A stretch of DNA of 64,000 bases from Neoarius graeffei (Eukaryota; Chordata; Actinopteri; Siluriformes; Ariidae), in contig NC_083579.1 of NCBI RefSeq assembly GCF_027579695.1, positions 71,048,871 to 71,112,870 on the forward strand. The letters run 5' to 3'. Each line of letters begins with the position of its first letter. Within the stretch, counting starts at the first letter, position 1. The notes under the pieces are model-generated. The model saw nothing but the letters and a program-made list of their open reading frames with translations, did no database searches and had not been told where the DNA came from. This document shows positions 32,462 through 44,399 of this stretch, one piece after another. The translations under genes were made by a program, and so were the position numbers.

Positions 32462-35223
32462 CAGTGTTGTAGTCGAGTCACTAAACCTCGAGTCCGAGTC
32501 CAGTCTCGAGTCCCCAGTGTTCAAGTCCGAGTCAAAGTCCAAGTCATTCAAAAAAATTTCGAGTCGAGTCCGAGAACAAGACTCCAACTGCACCGTGTGA
32601 CGGTGGCTGTTTTAGTGCCTTTAACATTTGTTCCTGAACGTGACGTATGAACAGGTGAATGTGCTTCTCTTTATCAGGGTGTAGGCGCAATTGGTAATTA
32701 AGTGATCAATCTCATTAAATCAGTCTCATTAAATCATTAAATCAGTCTCATTAATTAATCTCATTAAATCACTCATTGAATCAGTCTCATTAATTAATAC
32801 CATTAATTTTGGTGCTTAATAATAAATTACCAAACAGCTAAATTATGGTATATTCCAAATTATTATGATCACTTACTGTATTACACAACTCATATGCACC
32901 TTGGAATTATTTTGAGATTGGGCGACTTCAAGTATATTAGGAACAACAAATAAACACACAGTTTCAATAATAATTGAATTTATTATAAAGATAAAAATGA
33001 ATAATAGCAGTTGGAATCATTATATACAAATATGATATGGCATGTTCATATACTTGATGAGCGGGTGTGTGAACGTGTGTGCGTGTGTGTGTGAGAGTGA
33101 TGTGTGAGAGTGATTGGAATCTTATCTGTGTGTGTGTTTGTGTGTTATCTGAGGTGTGGGGGTGGGATTTGAGGAGAACAAAGGATTAGCGGTAGCTAAC
33201 CCACGTGGTGGAGACAAAGGAATTAGCTCTGTGTTGCTAACGAGGCAAAACCATTAGCCGTGGTAGCTAACTCCACGTGTGTGTAAGAGGCCTGTGGCCT
33301 ACAACAAAAGAATTAGCTCTGATTGCTAATTCACTAGCTTATACATTCCTAAATCCACTGAAACCTTGATGAGGCCAAAATATGTGTAAGAATGAAATTA
33401 AGAGTGTTAGGAAGGAATAGAAGAAGCATGCAAAACCTATCTGTTAAACACAACTGAGAGATCAAAACAAAATAGAACAATCATCAATTCAACACCCTAA
33501 GTGTTTACAGTGTACACAATTAAACAGTTCCTGAGTTTAAATTCACACTGCTTCATAAAGCTAATTCCTAAGACTAGTTTTATGCCCAAAAAATGCCAGT
33601 CTTACTTCAGTATCTCGCTTATAGTGCAAGATTATGGAGATATGTTCCAAGACTTTTGGAGTCCACAGGAGCATGTGAGTCGCCTCCATGGAAAGCAGAG
33701 GATTTCTTGGTCCGAACGCTTCGTAGTTCGTGGGAAGAAGTCCCTGATCAAACAATGTGCACAGCGCTTTTATTTAGAAGGGATCCGGTCGCTTCTAACT
33801 TTAAATGAACTGCTCTGGGCTGCAGTCTTGTAACGTTACTGATAATGAACAAATGAAACCGGCTGTAGCTCAACCGACAGAGAGAGATAGCATGATTTAA
33901 GTAGTTCTACCGTGGTCAAAGGTAAACAAAAATCGCGCTGAATCATTTTTCTTGGGAGAAAAGATGTCTGTATCTTGGGGGCTCGGAGCAAGCGGTCCTC
34001 CTTGTGTCCGTATTGAATTCACGGCGCCGAAAGAGGAAGTATGGCGGATTTCCGGGTCACTTATGGGCTCAGGGAGGAAGTGACGTAGGTGATCCCGCCC
34101 AGGCGTGACGTAGGTCAACGCGGAAGCTGGCCGATGGGACCTGTAGTTTCTTAAAGACTCTGTGTTGTAGTTCTTAGATGGACTGTGTTACTTACAAGGG
34201 AGTGTGAAGTATTCTGTCAGAGATGGTTGGGAGACGGATGTAAGTGCAGAAGATATGTTTATTAATACAAGCGAAGACGGTAAACAATCCAGAACGGCAG
34301 GGAAAATCGTAAAACAATGAAACAGGCAATCGGTCGAGCGAGGCACAAACATGCTATTGTAGACTCGGCAGAATCAAAAACGAGAAACAGGAAATCAGGG
34401 ATCAGGAAACCAAACAAGGAAATAAGGCTCGGTAATGTGTCAGCAACGCGACTCAATACTTCGCAAAGTAAGTGTATTTTCACAGTTTTTAATATAGGTG
34501 TGCTGATTGCACCTTAATCCTGTGCAGGTGCGAGTCGTTTACAGCGCGTGCGAAAGTCCGCTTGGAGCGCGTGCTGTCCGGAGCGCGCCCGAGAGTCTAT
34601 CTGATGCGCATGCCAAGGCATGCCGGTGTGACACTCTTGCATGAAATTAGTCCAAAAATTAATGTAGATGTAAATACCTTATGCCAAATTATTATAGCAT
34701 GTTACAAAAAATAAAGAAAAAAATCAGAGTCCTCGTCTCCAATTTACGAGTCCGACTGCAGTTAATGTACGAGTCCGAGTCACTTGAGTCATCAGTGCTC
34801 AAGTCCAAGTCGAGTCACGAGTCCTTAAAATTAGGACACGAATCGGACTCGAGTACTACAAGCCTGTTTTAAGCCGAATTTAATGACATTATTGGTTTCT
34901 ACCTCACGTCATGTCTCAGGGTTTCTATCTCATGTTGTCTCGGGGAGTTTTTCCTTGCCATTGAGGCCCCTGGCTTGCTTATTAGGAACGGAGTTATAAA
35001 TGTAAAATGTATATCTGGAATTTATATATTTCTATATATTAACGCTGCTTTGTGAGAATGTCCATTGTAAGCTCATCTCACCATAAGGCCGATGAGCTGT
35101 TGCTATGCCGTGGTGTCCGTCATCGGTCCGTCGTCCACCGTATCTTCGTCAGTTCTCCATGGATTTCTGAGAGTATCCAAAGAGACTAAGGGGCACGAAT
35201 CGGACTCGAGTACTACAAGCCTG
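32462..35223 (+). mobile_element. Composite hAT element with three ends and captured flank
   Basis: Starts cagtgttgtagtcgagtcac, ends gactcgagtactacaagcctg, and is flanked by a perfect 8-bp TSD acccagac (32454-32461 and 35224-35231). An internal right end identical in form lies at about 34848-34868. The 330 bp between the two right ends are not hAT sequence but match the inverse of 45400-45680, the flank of the hAT copy at 45681. The body also holds a solo LTR (32680-34196). Confidence 0.8.
32680..34196. mobile_element. Solo LTR, about 1.5 kb
   Basis: Begins tgtaggcgcaattgg and ends ttacttaca (TG...CA). It is flanked by the 4-bp direct repeat aggg (32676-32679 and 34197-34200). The uninterrupted target tcaggg.gtgtgaag is present in the sister hAT copies at 54247-54262 and, inverted, near 47910-47925, so the insertion is exact. 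No internal retroelement genes remain, as after recombination between two LTRs. Orientation is undecided: aataaa-like motifs occur on both strands, and CpG-rich promoter-like sequence with repeated tgacgtaggt lies at 33900-34140. The class (Gypsy or endogenous retrovirus) is not determined. Confidence 0.8.
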
Positions 35224-35231
35224 ACCCAGAC

Positions 35232-35749
35232 AGAACTTTATAATATTAAGGTCACCATGTATTGATCTGTTGAATTACGATGTTACTTATTACAGAGCTG
35301 ATCATACACACCGTGAAATTCACATTAACGCTTCTAAGTTTGGATGCAGATTCATTCCTCATCTCTCTCTCTCTCCTTACATCTCGAGCTGTTAATGTGG
35401 AGTTGTATGCTTGCGGTAAGTAAAGGAGAAGAGAAGAGAAGAGAAGTGAAGGCTAGAGGAGAGTAGCCCCACTGTGCCATGCTGCCCCTGGCACGCTGTT
35501 CTCCCTGGCTGCACTTTCTACTCAGCAGTGGTGCCCGAGGCTGAGCGAGATGAAGCAAGCTTCTAACAGAACTAACAGAATAGACACTGGCTATCAACTC
35601 GAGGGGCTTTTTCAAAGCCATACGCCACTCCATGCCCTCCAGCCTTCTCTTCTTCAAACAGCCTTGCAGCCAGCACTATACTCTCCAGGGCTGCCTCTAA
35701 TTGGTCGAGTTAATAGTGTCCGTGTATTTTTAATGCAGCTCTAGAACAA

Positions 35750-35808
<59 letters not shown>

Positions 35809-35908
35809 TCAATCCCTTGCTCTGTGTTTAGCATTCGTTTCACTCACGTCTCTTGCGTTCAGCAGTCTAAAAAATGGTTTTCGGTTCTCACTCACCGCTT
35901 TAGTCATG
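35232..35908. other. Downstream of eipr1; 3' UTR likely within
   Basis: No other gene is seen. The region lies 3' of the eipr1 stop (minus strand) and contains a (TTTC)n tract at 35751-35810. An attaaa motif on the minus strand just past the tract (near 35730) could be a poly(A) signal. A short ct/ga-rich stretch is at 35364-35375 and 35425-35450. Confidence 0.5.
35751..35810. repeat. (TTTC)n microsatellite
   Basis: About 15 uninterrupted units just downstream of eipr1. Confidence 0.97.
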
Positions 35909-36262
<354 letters not shown>

Positions 36263-36566
36263 TTAATTAAATGTGCAACAATAATATTTTTGCTATTTAT
36301 TGGAGCTTTTTATTCTTGACGGTTTCACACATTTCTATTCCAATAAGCCATTAGATTCGTGTTAATTCCAGGACTACTTGTTTCTGAGATATTGGTTTTT
36401 CCAAAAAACTCGTTCAAGTGACTCACCAGACAAACGGGCTAATATAACAATGATAAGAACTGAAGAATAATTAGAATAACTTCTATTATTCTATCCACAT
36501 TCACTGGATATGAGCAATCGCACGCTCTGATTGGCTACTCTACTACTAGGATATCCGCTCATATAC

Positions 36567-36671
36567 CATGAGTCAGGCTTGTAGTACTCGAGTCTGACTC
36601 GTGCCCTAATTTTAAGGACTCGTGACGTGACTTGGACTTGAGCACTGATGACTCGGACTCGACAAATTTTA
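36567..36671 (-). mobile_element. Truncated hAT end (cgagtc family), unit 1
   Basis: caggcttgtagtactcgagt, then gcactgatgactcggactcg, matching the right end of the hAT copies at 32462, 45681 and 54042. The other end is missing. It is preceded by the same Crypton-like 5' sequence as 4100-4184 (here 36480-36560). Its duplicate is at about 40159-40263. Confidence 0.7.
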
Positions 36672-37222
36672 AATAAAAACTATGTTTTGTTAACTTAATA
36701 CCACATACCGATTATTTTTTATAAATAATCATCTGGATGTCGATAATTATGGAACGGTGTCGATAACTGTGGACAAAGGTGTCGAGAATTGTGGAACGGC
36801 AGAGGTGGACAGTAACGAAGTACATTTACTTGAGTACTGTACTTAAGTACACGTTTTGAGTATCTGTACTTGACTTGAGTATTAATTTTTTGCCAACTTA
36901 CGACTTTAACTTCACAACATTCGAAAAGCAAATATTGTACTTTTCACTCCACTACATTTCTATCAAGGTCCTCGTTACTATGAAGCAGCTTTGAAAGTGG
37001 ATGTTTTTTTCTTTTCTTTTCTAAAACGTGATTGTTTTTTTTCCCAGGTGACACTGAGACAGCCGATCAGTAATCACTAGGGTCACGTCACGTCCATAGA
37101 CTGTATAAAATCAAGATCAATGATTTCTCAGCAGCGTTATTTGAACACGATCAGTTGATGGCAGAATGGAAGGAGGTGGTTCTTCTGGGGAATGAACGCA
37201 CTCATGGCTATACCTAGAACCC

Positions 37223-37382
37223 ATGTTTCAGTTTTCTGAAAGGATTAAAGATTTGTTTCATTTTAAATGTTTGCTTTGTTTGCCGAAAACGAACCACATC
37301 ACGGTGTACAAAAACTCGCCGTCTGACCTGCGGAAGCATATTAAGGAATATAAACGTTTTATTCCAAGAGAAAGCTTGCAAG
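37223..37382 (+). CDS. BED zinc-finger exon of hAT element A (unit 1)
   Basis: Reads MFQFSERIKDLFHFKCLLCL, PKTNHITVYKNSPSDLRKHI, KEYKRFIPRESLQ, ending at a caag/gtaagt-like donor (aagtaagttg). The Cys-x2-Cys (KCLLCLP) and a C-terminal His (RKHI) fit the first part of a BED finger, the DNA-binding module of hAT transposases. Upstream codons may extend the exon. No catalytic domain follows, so this is a remnant exon. Confidence 0.5.
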
Positions 37383-38354
37383 TAAGTTGTATGTGCTTTT
37401 AGAGCTAGCGATAACATTGCAATAGCTATGCAGTCTGGTTAGTCACATGACTTTCTATGGATTTGCCCGCCAAGTTGCCGTAGCCTTGTCCACGGCTAAC
37501 GATAACACATAGCTAGTTAACTTGGACACTGTTAGTTAGCATGTAAAAACAGAGTTACGGTAACATGAATAACGTTAACTTATCTGAAGTCCTTTCAGAA
37601 ATGTTTTATCATAATCTTGCCAAATAAACAAAATGTAGAAAACTTTCTTTTCTAGTCACATTAGATACCCAATATGATTTCGAGTTTGAAAAGAGTTTGC
37701 TAGCATGTCAGGTGGAGTTTCACTGACTAGCTAGCTTAACGTTAAACCACCATGATTCCATAGGCAGATTCAAATGTACATGAATACATGCGCACACGCG
37801 AGACCTGTGAGATGGACAGTATTGTACTAGTCAGTCACAACAAATTGCTAGAATTTTTTGTTTTGATGCAAGATGATGGTCTTGCTTTTTTTTTTGTCTT
37901 GCTTAAAGCAGTGTTGCTGTTGGGCAGTTATTAAGCTCGAGGTGTGGATCTGGGTTTTAATCAGGTTGGAGTGTCGTTTTTATTTTCTGAGCAAGCTGCA
38001 TTTACAGCTATTCCACTGTCTTCCTGATTAACATACACATACATGTGTGCACACACTGCCAGAGCTGTGTTAGAACACTACCATGCTGCTTTTATTCTAC
38101 AGGTTCTACAAGCGAGTCAGTAAATCCAGTCGGTTGCTTCAAAGGCATTAGGTTTTGTAAGAGTTGTAGCAATAATACAACAATGCACTGACAGAAAATG
38201 TACTTTTAATACTTAGGTATTTTCAAAAGCAAGTACTTCAGTACTTTAAGTAAAAATTTGACTGGACAACTTTCACTTGTATTGGAGTAACATTTGACCA
38301 GTGGGATCTGTACTTTGACTTAAGTCATGAACTTGGGTACTTTGTCCACCTCTG

Positions 38355-39735
38355 CAGGACTGTGAAATAGAAATGACAAAATCCGAGGAAACAATTTTAG
38401 CAGGGGGTCTGGGGGGCGCAGCTCCCCAGGAGCCGTGGGCCTGGGGGCCGCAGGGCCCCAGAAGCTGAACAGATTTTGTGTATATTGATAGATTTGAAGC
38501 ATCTCCTGAAAGCAAATATTTTCTCAACCATGCCATTTAATTTGAACTGTCATTATTATGTTGAAAAATACAATGTGAACTGATTTACCTTTTAACTGAT
38601 AAGGGTTCACTTGAAGAATGAAAATATATCAATAACATACCTCATATTGTAAATTCACTCATATTCTTGTGTCGATTTGTATCAATTCATTGGGTACCAT
38701 AATGTCTTTTCCAGGGGGGAAATTCTAGACTGACTATTAAATAATAGTCACTAATGTTCTTGTTTTTGAACTGATTCAATACCAAAATGTCTTTCTTGTT
38801 CATGTTAGACAGATTCTAGTCAAAAACTATATACAACTATTTACAAGTCAATATTTATATTTATTTCCTTTTCTTTGTTCGCAGTTTCTTCAGCTTAGAA
38901 AGCCTACTCTTTTCTTTCTGACTTTCTATATGGCTTTTCCTTGCTCTTTTGGTCTCTCTTTCATTACATATTCATGATAACAATGAACATTATGAACAAT
39001 AACATAAGTTAAAACTACATAAATAATAAAATGTGAACAAGATGGTCTACCTGGTAATCTATAGTTCAACAGCTTCAATTTCACCAATTCCGCATGTTTT
39101 TTTTCCCTTTAACATGGTCAACCAAATGTGTTCTTCCACCAGAACCGTACTTCACATCCTGATGGCACAAGATGTAGTAAGCTTTCCCCGGTTCTTTTAT
39201 CTTCCGTATGTGCTCATGGAGATATTCACTACCGGCTTTAAACTCCAGCCATCGCCAATTCCATGGATTTTTGATGCCGTTTTCCTTGTCAATGTTTTTG
39301 ACATCGTCGGTCTCACCGTCCTCCCTCTGAACGATGTCCCTCCGTGACGCGGACATACCGCGAAATTCTCCTTTTCAAAACCGTTGATATCGAAAGCGTG
39401 TTTAAAGAGCACAATGGTAAAACGAAAAGAACACAAGATTCGCGCCATGGTTTGTAAGCATGGCACAAATGCCGTAAACTGGTCTGTCATTGTCGCAAAA
39501 GAAAAAAAGATACCAAAAAAATTACAATGTCGTTACAGAAAGAACAATTTGCGGTAGGCTCTTTCCCAGACTCGCCGGCTCGGTGACACTCGCTGTACGA
39601 GACTACTAGCGGTCAGTAGACAACAACCCCCCCCCCCCCAATTTGTTATTGCAAAATTAGATGATTTACTAAAATGATATTTTTGGCGGCCAAATTCGCG
39701 GAATTCCGCGGATCCGCGGATTTTTCACAGCCCTG
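38355..39735 (-). mobile_element. hAT-like element B (unit 1)
   Basis: Ends are caggactgtgaaat and, inverted from the right, cagggctgtgaaaaatccgc. It is flanked by the 6-bp repeat cctctg (38349-38354 and 39736-39741), shorter than the 8 bp expected for hAT, perhaps through loss. It holds a BED-like exon on the minus strand. Confidence 0.65.
39081..39356 (-). CDS. BED-type finger exon of element B (unit 1)
   Basis: Frame MSASRRDIVQREDGETDDVK ... NPWNWRWLEFKAGSEYLHEH, IRKIKEPGKAYYILCHQDVK, YGSGGRTHLVDHVKGKK. The pair 'C-x2...' is weaker here (YILCHQD, where the sister copy has YCILCHQD, i.e. Cys-x2-Cys). The Cys lost in unit 1 (TGC to TAC) therefore breaks the finger in this copy. His residues follow at HLVDHV. 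A zinc-finger N-terminus of a hAT-like transposase is the best reading. Confidence 0.5.
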   Translation of the reverse strand: MSASRRDIVQREDGETDDVKNIDKENGIKNPWNWRWLEFKAGSEYLHEHIRKIKEPGKAYYILCHQDVKYGSGGRTHLVDHVKGKKNMRNW

Positions 39736-40387
39736 CCTCTGTGGAACGGCACATAAACAGCACAAAAAGTGCTTTCTGGAAAACAGGACCAATTAAAGCA
39801 GGAATGCATGAACGTAATGAAGAAAAGTATAAAGCAGAGTTTGAGGCTAATTAATTAAATGTGCAACAATAATATTTTTGCTATTTATTGGAGCTTTTTA
39901 TTCTTGACGGTTTCACACATTTCTATTCCAATAAGCCATTAGATTCGTGTTAATTCCAGGACTACTTGTTTCTGAGATATTGGTTTTTCCAAAAAACTCG
40001 TTCAAGTGACTCACCAGACAAACGGGCTAATATAACAATGATAAGAACTGAAGAATAATTTGAATAACTTCTATTATTCTATCCACATTCACTGGATATG
40101 AGCAATCGCACGCTCTGATTGGCTACTCTACTACTAGGATATCCGCTCATATACCATGAGTCAGGCTTGTAGTACTCGAGTCTGACTCGTGCCCTAATTT
40201 TAAGGACTCGTGACGTGACTTGGACTTGAGCACTGATGACTCGGACTCGACAAATTTTAAATAAAAACTATGTTTTGTTAACTTAATACCACATACCGAT
40301 TATTTTTTATAAATAATCATCTGGATGTCGATAATTGTGGAACGGTGTCGATAACTGTGGACAAAGGTGTCGAGAATTGTGGAACGG

Positions 40388-43303
40388 CAGAGGTGGACAG
40401 TAACGAAGTACATTTACTTGAGTACTGTACTTAAGTACACGTTTTGAGTATCTGTACTTGACTTGAGTATTAATTTTTTGCCAACTTACGACTTTAACTT
40501 CACAACATTCGAAAAGCAAATATTGTACTTTTCACTCCACTACATTTCTATCAAGGTCCTCGTTACTATGAAGCAGCTTTGAAAGTGGATGTCTTTTTCT
40601 TTTCTTTTCTAAAACGTGATTGTTTTTTTTCCCAGGTGACACTGAGACAGCCGATCAGTAATCACTAGGGTCACGTCACGTCCATAGACTGTATAAAATC
40701 AAGATCAATGATTTCTCAGCAGCATTATTTGAACACGATCAGTTGATGGCAGAATGGAAGTAGGTGGTTCTTCTGGGGAATGAACGCACTCATGGCTATA
40801 CCTAGAACCCATGTTTCAGTTTTCTGAAAGGATTAAAGATTTGTTTCATTTTAAATGTTTGCTTTGTTTGCCGAAAACGAACCACAGCATGGTGTACAAA
40901 AACTCGCCGTCTGACCTGCGGAAGCATATTGAGGTATATAAACGTTTTATTCCAAGAGAAAGCTTGCAAGTAAGTTGTATGTGCTTTTAGAGCTAGCGAT
41001 AACATTGCAATAGCTATGCAGTCTGGTTAGTCACATGACTTTCTATGGATTTGCCCGCCAAGTTGCCGTAGCCTTGTCCACGGCTAACGATAACACATAG
41101 CTAGTTAACTTGGACACTGTTAGTTAGCATGTAAAAACAGAGTTACGGTAACATGAATAACGTTAACTTATCTGAAGTCCTTTCAGAAATGTTTTATCAT
41201 AATCTTGCCAAATAAACAAAATGTAGAAAACTTTCTTTTCTAGTCACATTAGATACCCAATATGATTTCGAGTTTGAAAAGAGTTTGCTAGCATGTCAGG
41301 TGGAGTTCCACTGACTAGCTAGCTTAACGTTAAACCACCATGATTCCATAGGCAGATTCAAATGTACATGAATACATGCGCACACGCGAGACCTGTGAGA
41401 TGGACAGTATTGTACTAGTCAGTCACAACAAATTGCTAGAATTTTTTGTTTTGATGCAAGATGATGGTCTTGCTTTTTTTTTTGTCTTGCTTAAAGCAGT
41501 GTTGCTGTTGGGCAGTTATTAAGCTCGAGGTGTAGATCTGGGTTTTAATCAGGTTGGAGTGTCGTTTTTATTTTCTGAGCAAGCTGCATTTACAGCTATT
41601 CCACTGTCTTCCTGATTAACATACACATACATGTGTGCACACACTGCCAGAGCTGTGTTAGAACACTACCATGCTGCGTTTATTCTACAGGTGCTACAAG
41701 CGAGTCAGTAAATCCAGTCGGTTGCTTCAAAGGCATTAGGTTTTGTAAGAGTTGTAGCAATAATACAACAATGCACTGACAGAAAATGTACTTAATACTT
41801 AGGTATTTTCAAAAGCAAGTACTTCAGTACTTTAATTTAAGTAAAAATTTGACTGGACAACTTTCACTTGTATTGGAGTAACATTTGACCAGTGGGATCT
41901 GTACTTTGACTTAAGTCATGAACTTGGGTACTTTGTCCACCTCTGCAGGACTGTGAAATAGAAATGACAAAATCCGAGGAAACAATTTTAGCAGGGGGTC
42001 TGGGGGGCGCAGCTCCCCAGGAGCTGTAGGCCTGGGGGCCGCAGGGCCCCAGAAGCTGAACAGATTTTGTGTATATTGATAGATTTGAAGCGTCTCCTGA
42101 AAGCAAATATTTTCTCAACCATGCCATTTAATTTGAACTGTTATTATTATGTTGAAATAATACAATGTGAACTGATTTACCTTTTAACTGATAAGGGTTC
42201 ACTTGAAGAATGAAAATATATCAATAACATACCTCATATTGTAAATTCACTCATATTCTTGTGTCGATTTGTATCAATTCATTGGGTACCATAATGTCTT
42301 TTCCACGGGGGAAATTCTAGACTGACTATTAAATAATAGTCACTAATGTTCTTGTTTTTGAACTGATTCAATACCAAAATGTCTTTCTTGTTCATGTTAG
42401 ACAGATTCTAGTCAAAAACTATATACAAGTCAATATTTATATTTATTTCCTTTTCTTTGTTCGCAGTTTCTTCAGCTTAGAAAGCCTACTCTTTTCTTTC
42501 TGACTTTCTATATGGCTGTCCCTTGCTCTTTTGGTCTCTCTTTCATTACCTATTCATGATAACAATGAACATTATGAACAATAACATAAGTTAAAACTAA
42601 AATGTGAACAAGATGGTCTACCTGGTAATCTATAGTTCAACAGCTTCAATTTCACCAATTCCGCATGGTTTTTTTCCTTTAACATGGTCAACCAAACGTG
42701 TTCTTCCACCAGAACCGTACTTCACATCCTGATGGCACAAGATGCAGTAAGCTTTCCCCGGTTCTTTTATCTTCCGTATGTGCTCATGGAGATATTCACT
42801 ACCGGCTTTAAACTCCAGCCATCGCCAATTCCATGGATTTTTGATGCCGTTTTCCTTGTCAATGTTTTTGACATCGTCGGTCTCACCGTCCTCCCTCTGA
42901 ACGATGTCCCTCCGTGACGCGGACATACCGCGAAATTCTCCTTTTCAAAACCGTTGATATCGAAAGCGTGTTTAAAGAGCACAATGGTAAAACGAAAAGA
43001 ACACAAGATTCGCGCCATGGTTTGTAAGCATGGCACAAATGCCGTAAACTGGTCTGTCATTGTCGCAAAAGAAAAAAAGATACCAAAAAAATTACAATGT
43101 CGTTACAGAAAGAACAATTTGCGGTAGGCTCTTTCCCAGACTCGCCGGCTCGGTGACACTCGCTGTACGAGACTACTAGCGGTCAGTAGACAACAACCCC
43201 TACCCCCCCAATTTGTTATTGTAAAATTAGATGATTTACTAAAATGATATTTTTGGCGGCCAAATTCGCGGAATTCCGCGGATTTTTCACAGCCCTGCCT
43301 CTG
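40388..43303 (+). mobile_element. hAT element A with nested B (unit 2)
   Basis: Same architecture as 36800-39741. The BED exon of A begins at 40811 (MFQFSERIKDLF...). One change gives HSMVYKNSPSDLRKHIEVYK in this copy. Confidence 0.83.
42630..42926 (-). CDS. BED-type finger exon of element B (unit 2)
   Basis: Same frame as the unit-1 copy, but with YCILCHQDVKYGSGGRTRLV, so the Cys-x2-Cys pair is kept, followed by DHVKGKK. Probably a remnant of a hAT transposase N-terminus; no other domain follows. Confidence 0.5.
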   Translation of the reverse strand: MSASRRDIVQREDGETDDVKNIDKENGIKNPWNWRWLEFKAGSEYLHEHIRKIKEPGKAYCILCHQDVKYGSGGRTRLVDHVKGKKPCGIGEIEAVEL

Positions 43304-43311
43304 TGGAACGG

Positions 43312-44085
43312 TGTCACGTGATCTGATACGCTAAGTAATCAGGAATCAACTTATTTTTTTTCAAGTGGAAGTTTGAGTAATTATTCATGCACAATTAACG
43401 TACTGAAAGTCTTTTCTACTTTTGCAATGGCTAAAAGATCGCTAAGGTGTCGATAACTGTAGCCGCCGCCCTATTAAAAAAAATGTTCTGTTGCATAGAT
43501 TTTTATAATTTATCTACAAAACTGCTTGGATATTAAAATCTCTTATAGGATCAATATATTTTTTTCTTTTTCCCCTCTTCAAGATTAATTCCAAACCTCT
43601 GTTTTTAACAATATGACCTGACTGTTTTGTTGTCTACTTTGATAGCAAACCTATATGTTGTGATATTCACAGAGCATCATGAAAATGTCAAGTATTGCGA
43701 CATAATATTTTGCCATATTGCTATGACGGTTATATCTGAGCCGTCAGTGATGTCAAAGATTCTGAAGAAGGTTTCATTCATTCATTCATTCACTCATTCA
43801 TAGAGTACCATGCACACACTGATTCACACCTGGGGGTGATTTAGCGTTGCCAATCTATCTACAGTATGGTTTTTTTGGAAGATTTTCAGAAACCGTAGAA
43901 CTCAGAAGAAAACCCATATGGACACGAGGAGAACAAGTACAACTCCCCATGGATGTTAACCCAAACTCAGGATCGAACCCTGGAGCTGAGAGGCTGCACC
44001 GCTACGCCACTCACTAGAAGATGACAGAAGAGAAATCTACCATATAGAGACGGAAAAGGAGTGAAATGCAGAAAACGAAACGGAC
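43312..44085. other. eipr1 intron: SINE fragment and unassigned sequence
   Basis: 43312-43760 is unassigned intron; its gataactgtag and ggtgtcgataactg motifs repeat those next to the hAT target, so this is probably the far part of the repeat that hAT A entered. 43770-44020 is an old minus-strand tRNA-derived SINE, described separately. Confidence 0.5.
43770..44020 (-). mobile_element. Old tRNA-derived SINE fragment
   Basis: An (ATTC)n start, then cacacctgggggtgatttag, gaaaacccatatggacacga ggagaac, and a tRNA-like head on the minus strand (ggttcgatcctgagtttggg as B box; gagtggcgtagcggtgcagc as A-box region). Strongly diverged. Confidence 0.55.
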
Positions 44086-44253
44086 TTTTCCTCATGATGA
44101 TTCTCCTCACTGTCACTGAGGTCGTCGTCATCTACAAGGTGGCCAAAGGGCTCAGACGAAATGGAAACCATGTTGGACAGGATCACTCGGCTGTCACTGC
44201 TGGCTGTAAGCAGCAGCTGGTCATGGGAGTGGTTATACCTCACGCTCCACACC
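44086..44253 (-). CDS. eipr1: eipr1 internal coding exon
   Basis: Translates as (W)[56 protein letters not shown]. This is a WD40 blade followed by the acidic loop that is characteristic of EIPR1. Acceptor ttttag at 44254-44255; the exon opens with one G that completes the Trp codon begun in the upstream exon. The best donor is AA/gtccgt at 44084-44085, which leaves AA to join the G of the last exon and gives EEK-NKEPLQD, in register with the known protein. Reading through the donor would add SVSF, which is not expected. The exon is 168 bp, as is the one upstream. Confidence 0.93.
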
Positions 44254-44399
44254 CTAAAACAACAATAATAATAATGTTATTATTAATAATGTTATAACAA
44301 TAATAATGTGTGTTGTGTTGTACACTGATTTACAAAGAATAACTGCATTTCAATTTCAATTCAACTCTATTCTATTTGCAGAGCACTTCTAACCACAAG

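Larger units (their letters stand above)
36800..39741 (+). mobile_element. hAT element A (unit 1), with element B inside its right end
   Basis: Starts cagaggtggacagtaacgaa, and its own right end is ...tttgtccacctctg at 38354. Element B (38355-39735) is inserted six bases from the right tip, leaving cctctg again at 39736-39741. The 8-bp TSD tggaacgg flanks the pair at 36792-36799 and 39742-39749. The intact target gtggaacggtgtcacg is deduced from the far side of unit 2. Confidence 0.83.
39749..43311. repeat. Tandem duplication, unit 2
   Basis: Second copy of 36161-39748. It ends at tggaacgg and then continues into unduplicated intron (tgtcacgtgatctgatacgc). It contains hAT A at 40388-43303 and B at 41946-43297, with TSD tggaacgg at 40380-40387 and 43304-43311. 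Small differences include a four-base 'ttaa' gain near 41835 and the loss of one ccgcggat repeat near the right end. Confidence 0.95.

Noticed and set aside
33561..33833. Overlapping frames inside the solo LTR
   Set aside because: Plus and minus frames overlap and contain no retroelement motif; treated as LTR sequence.
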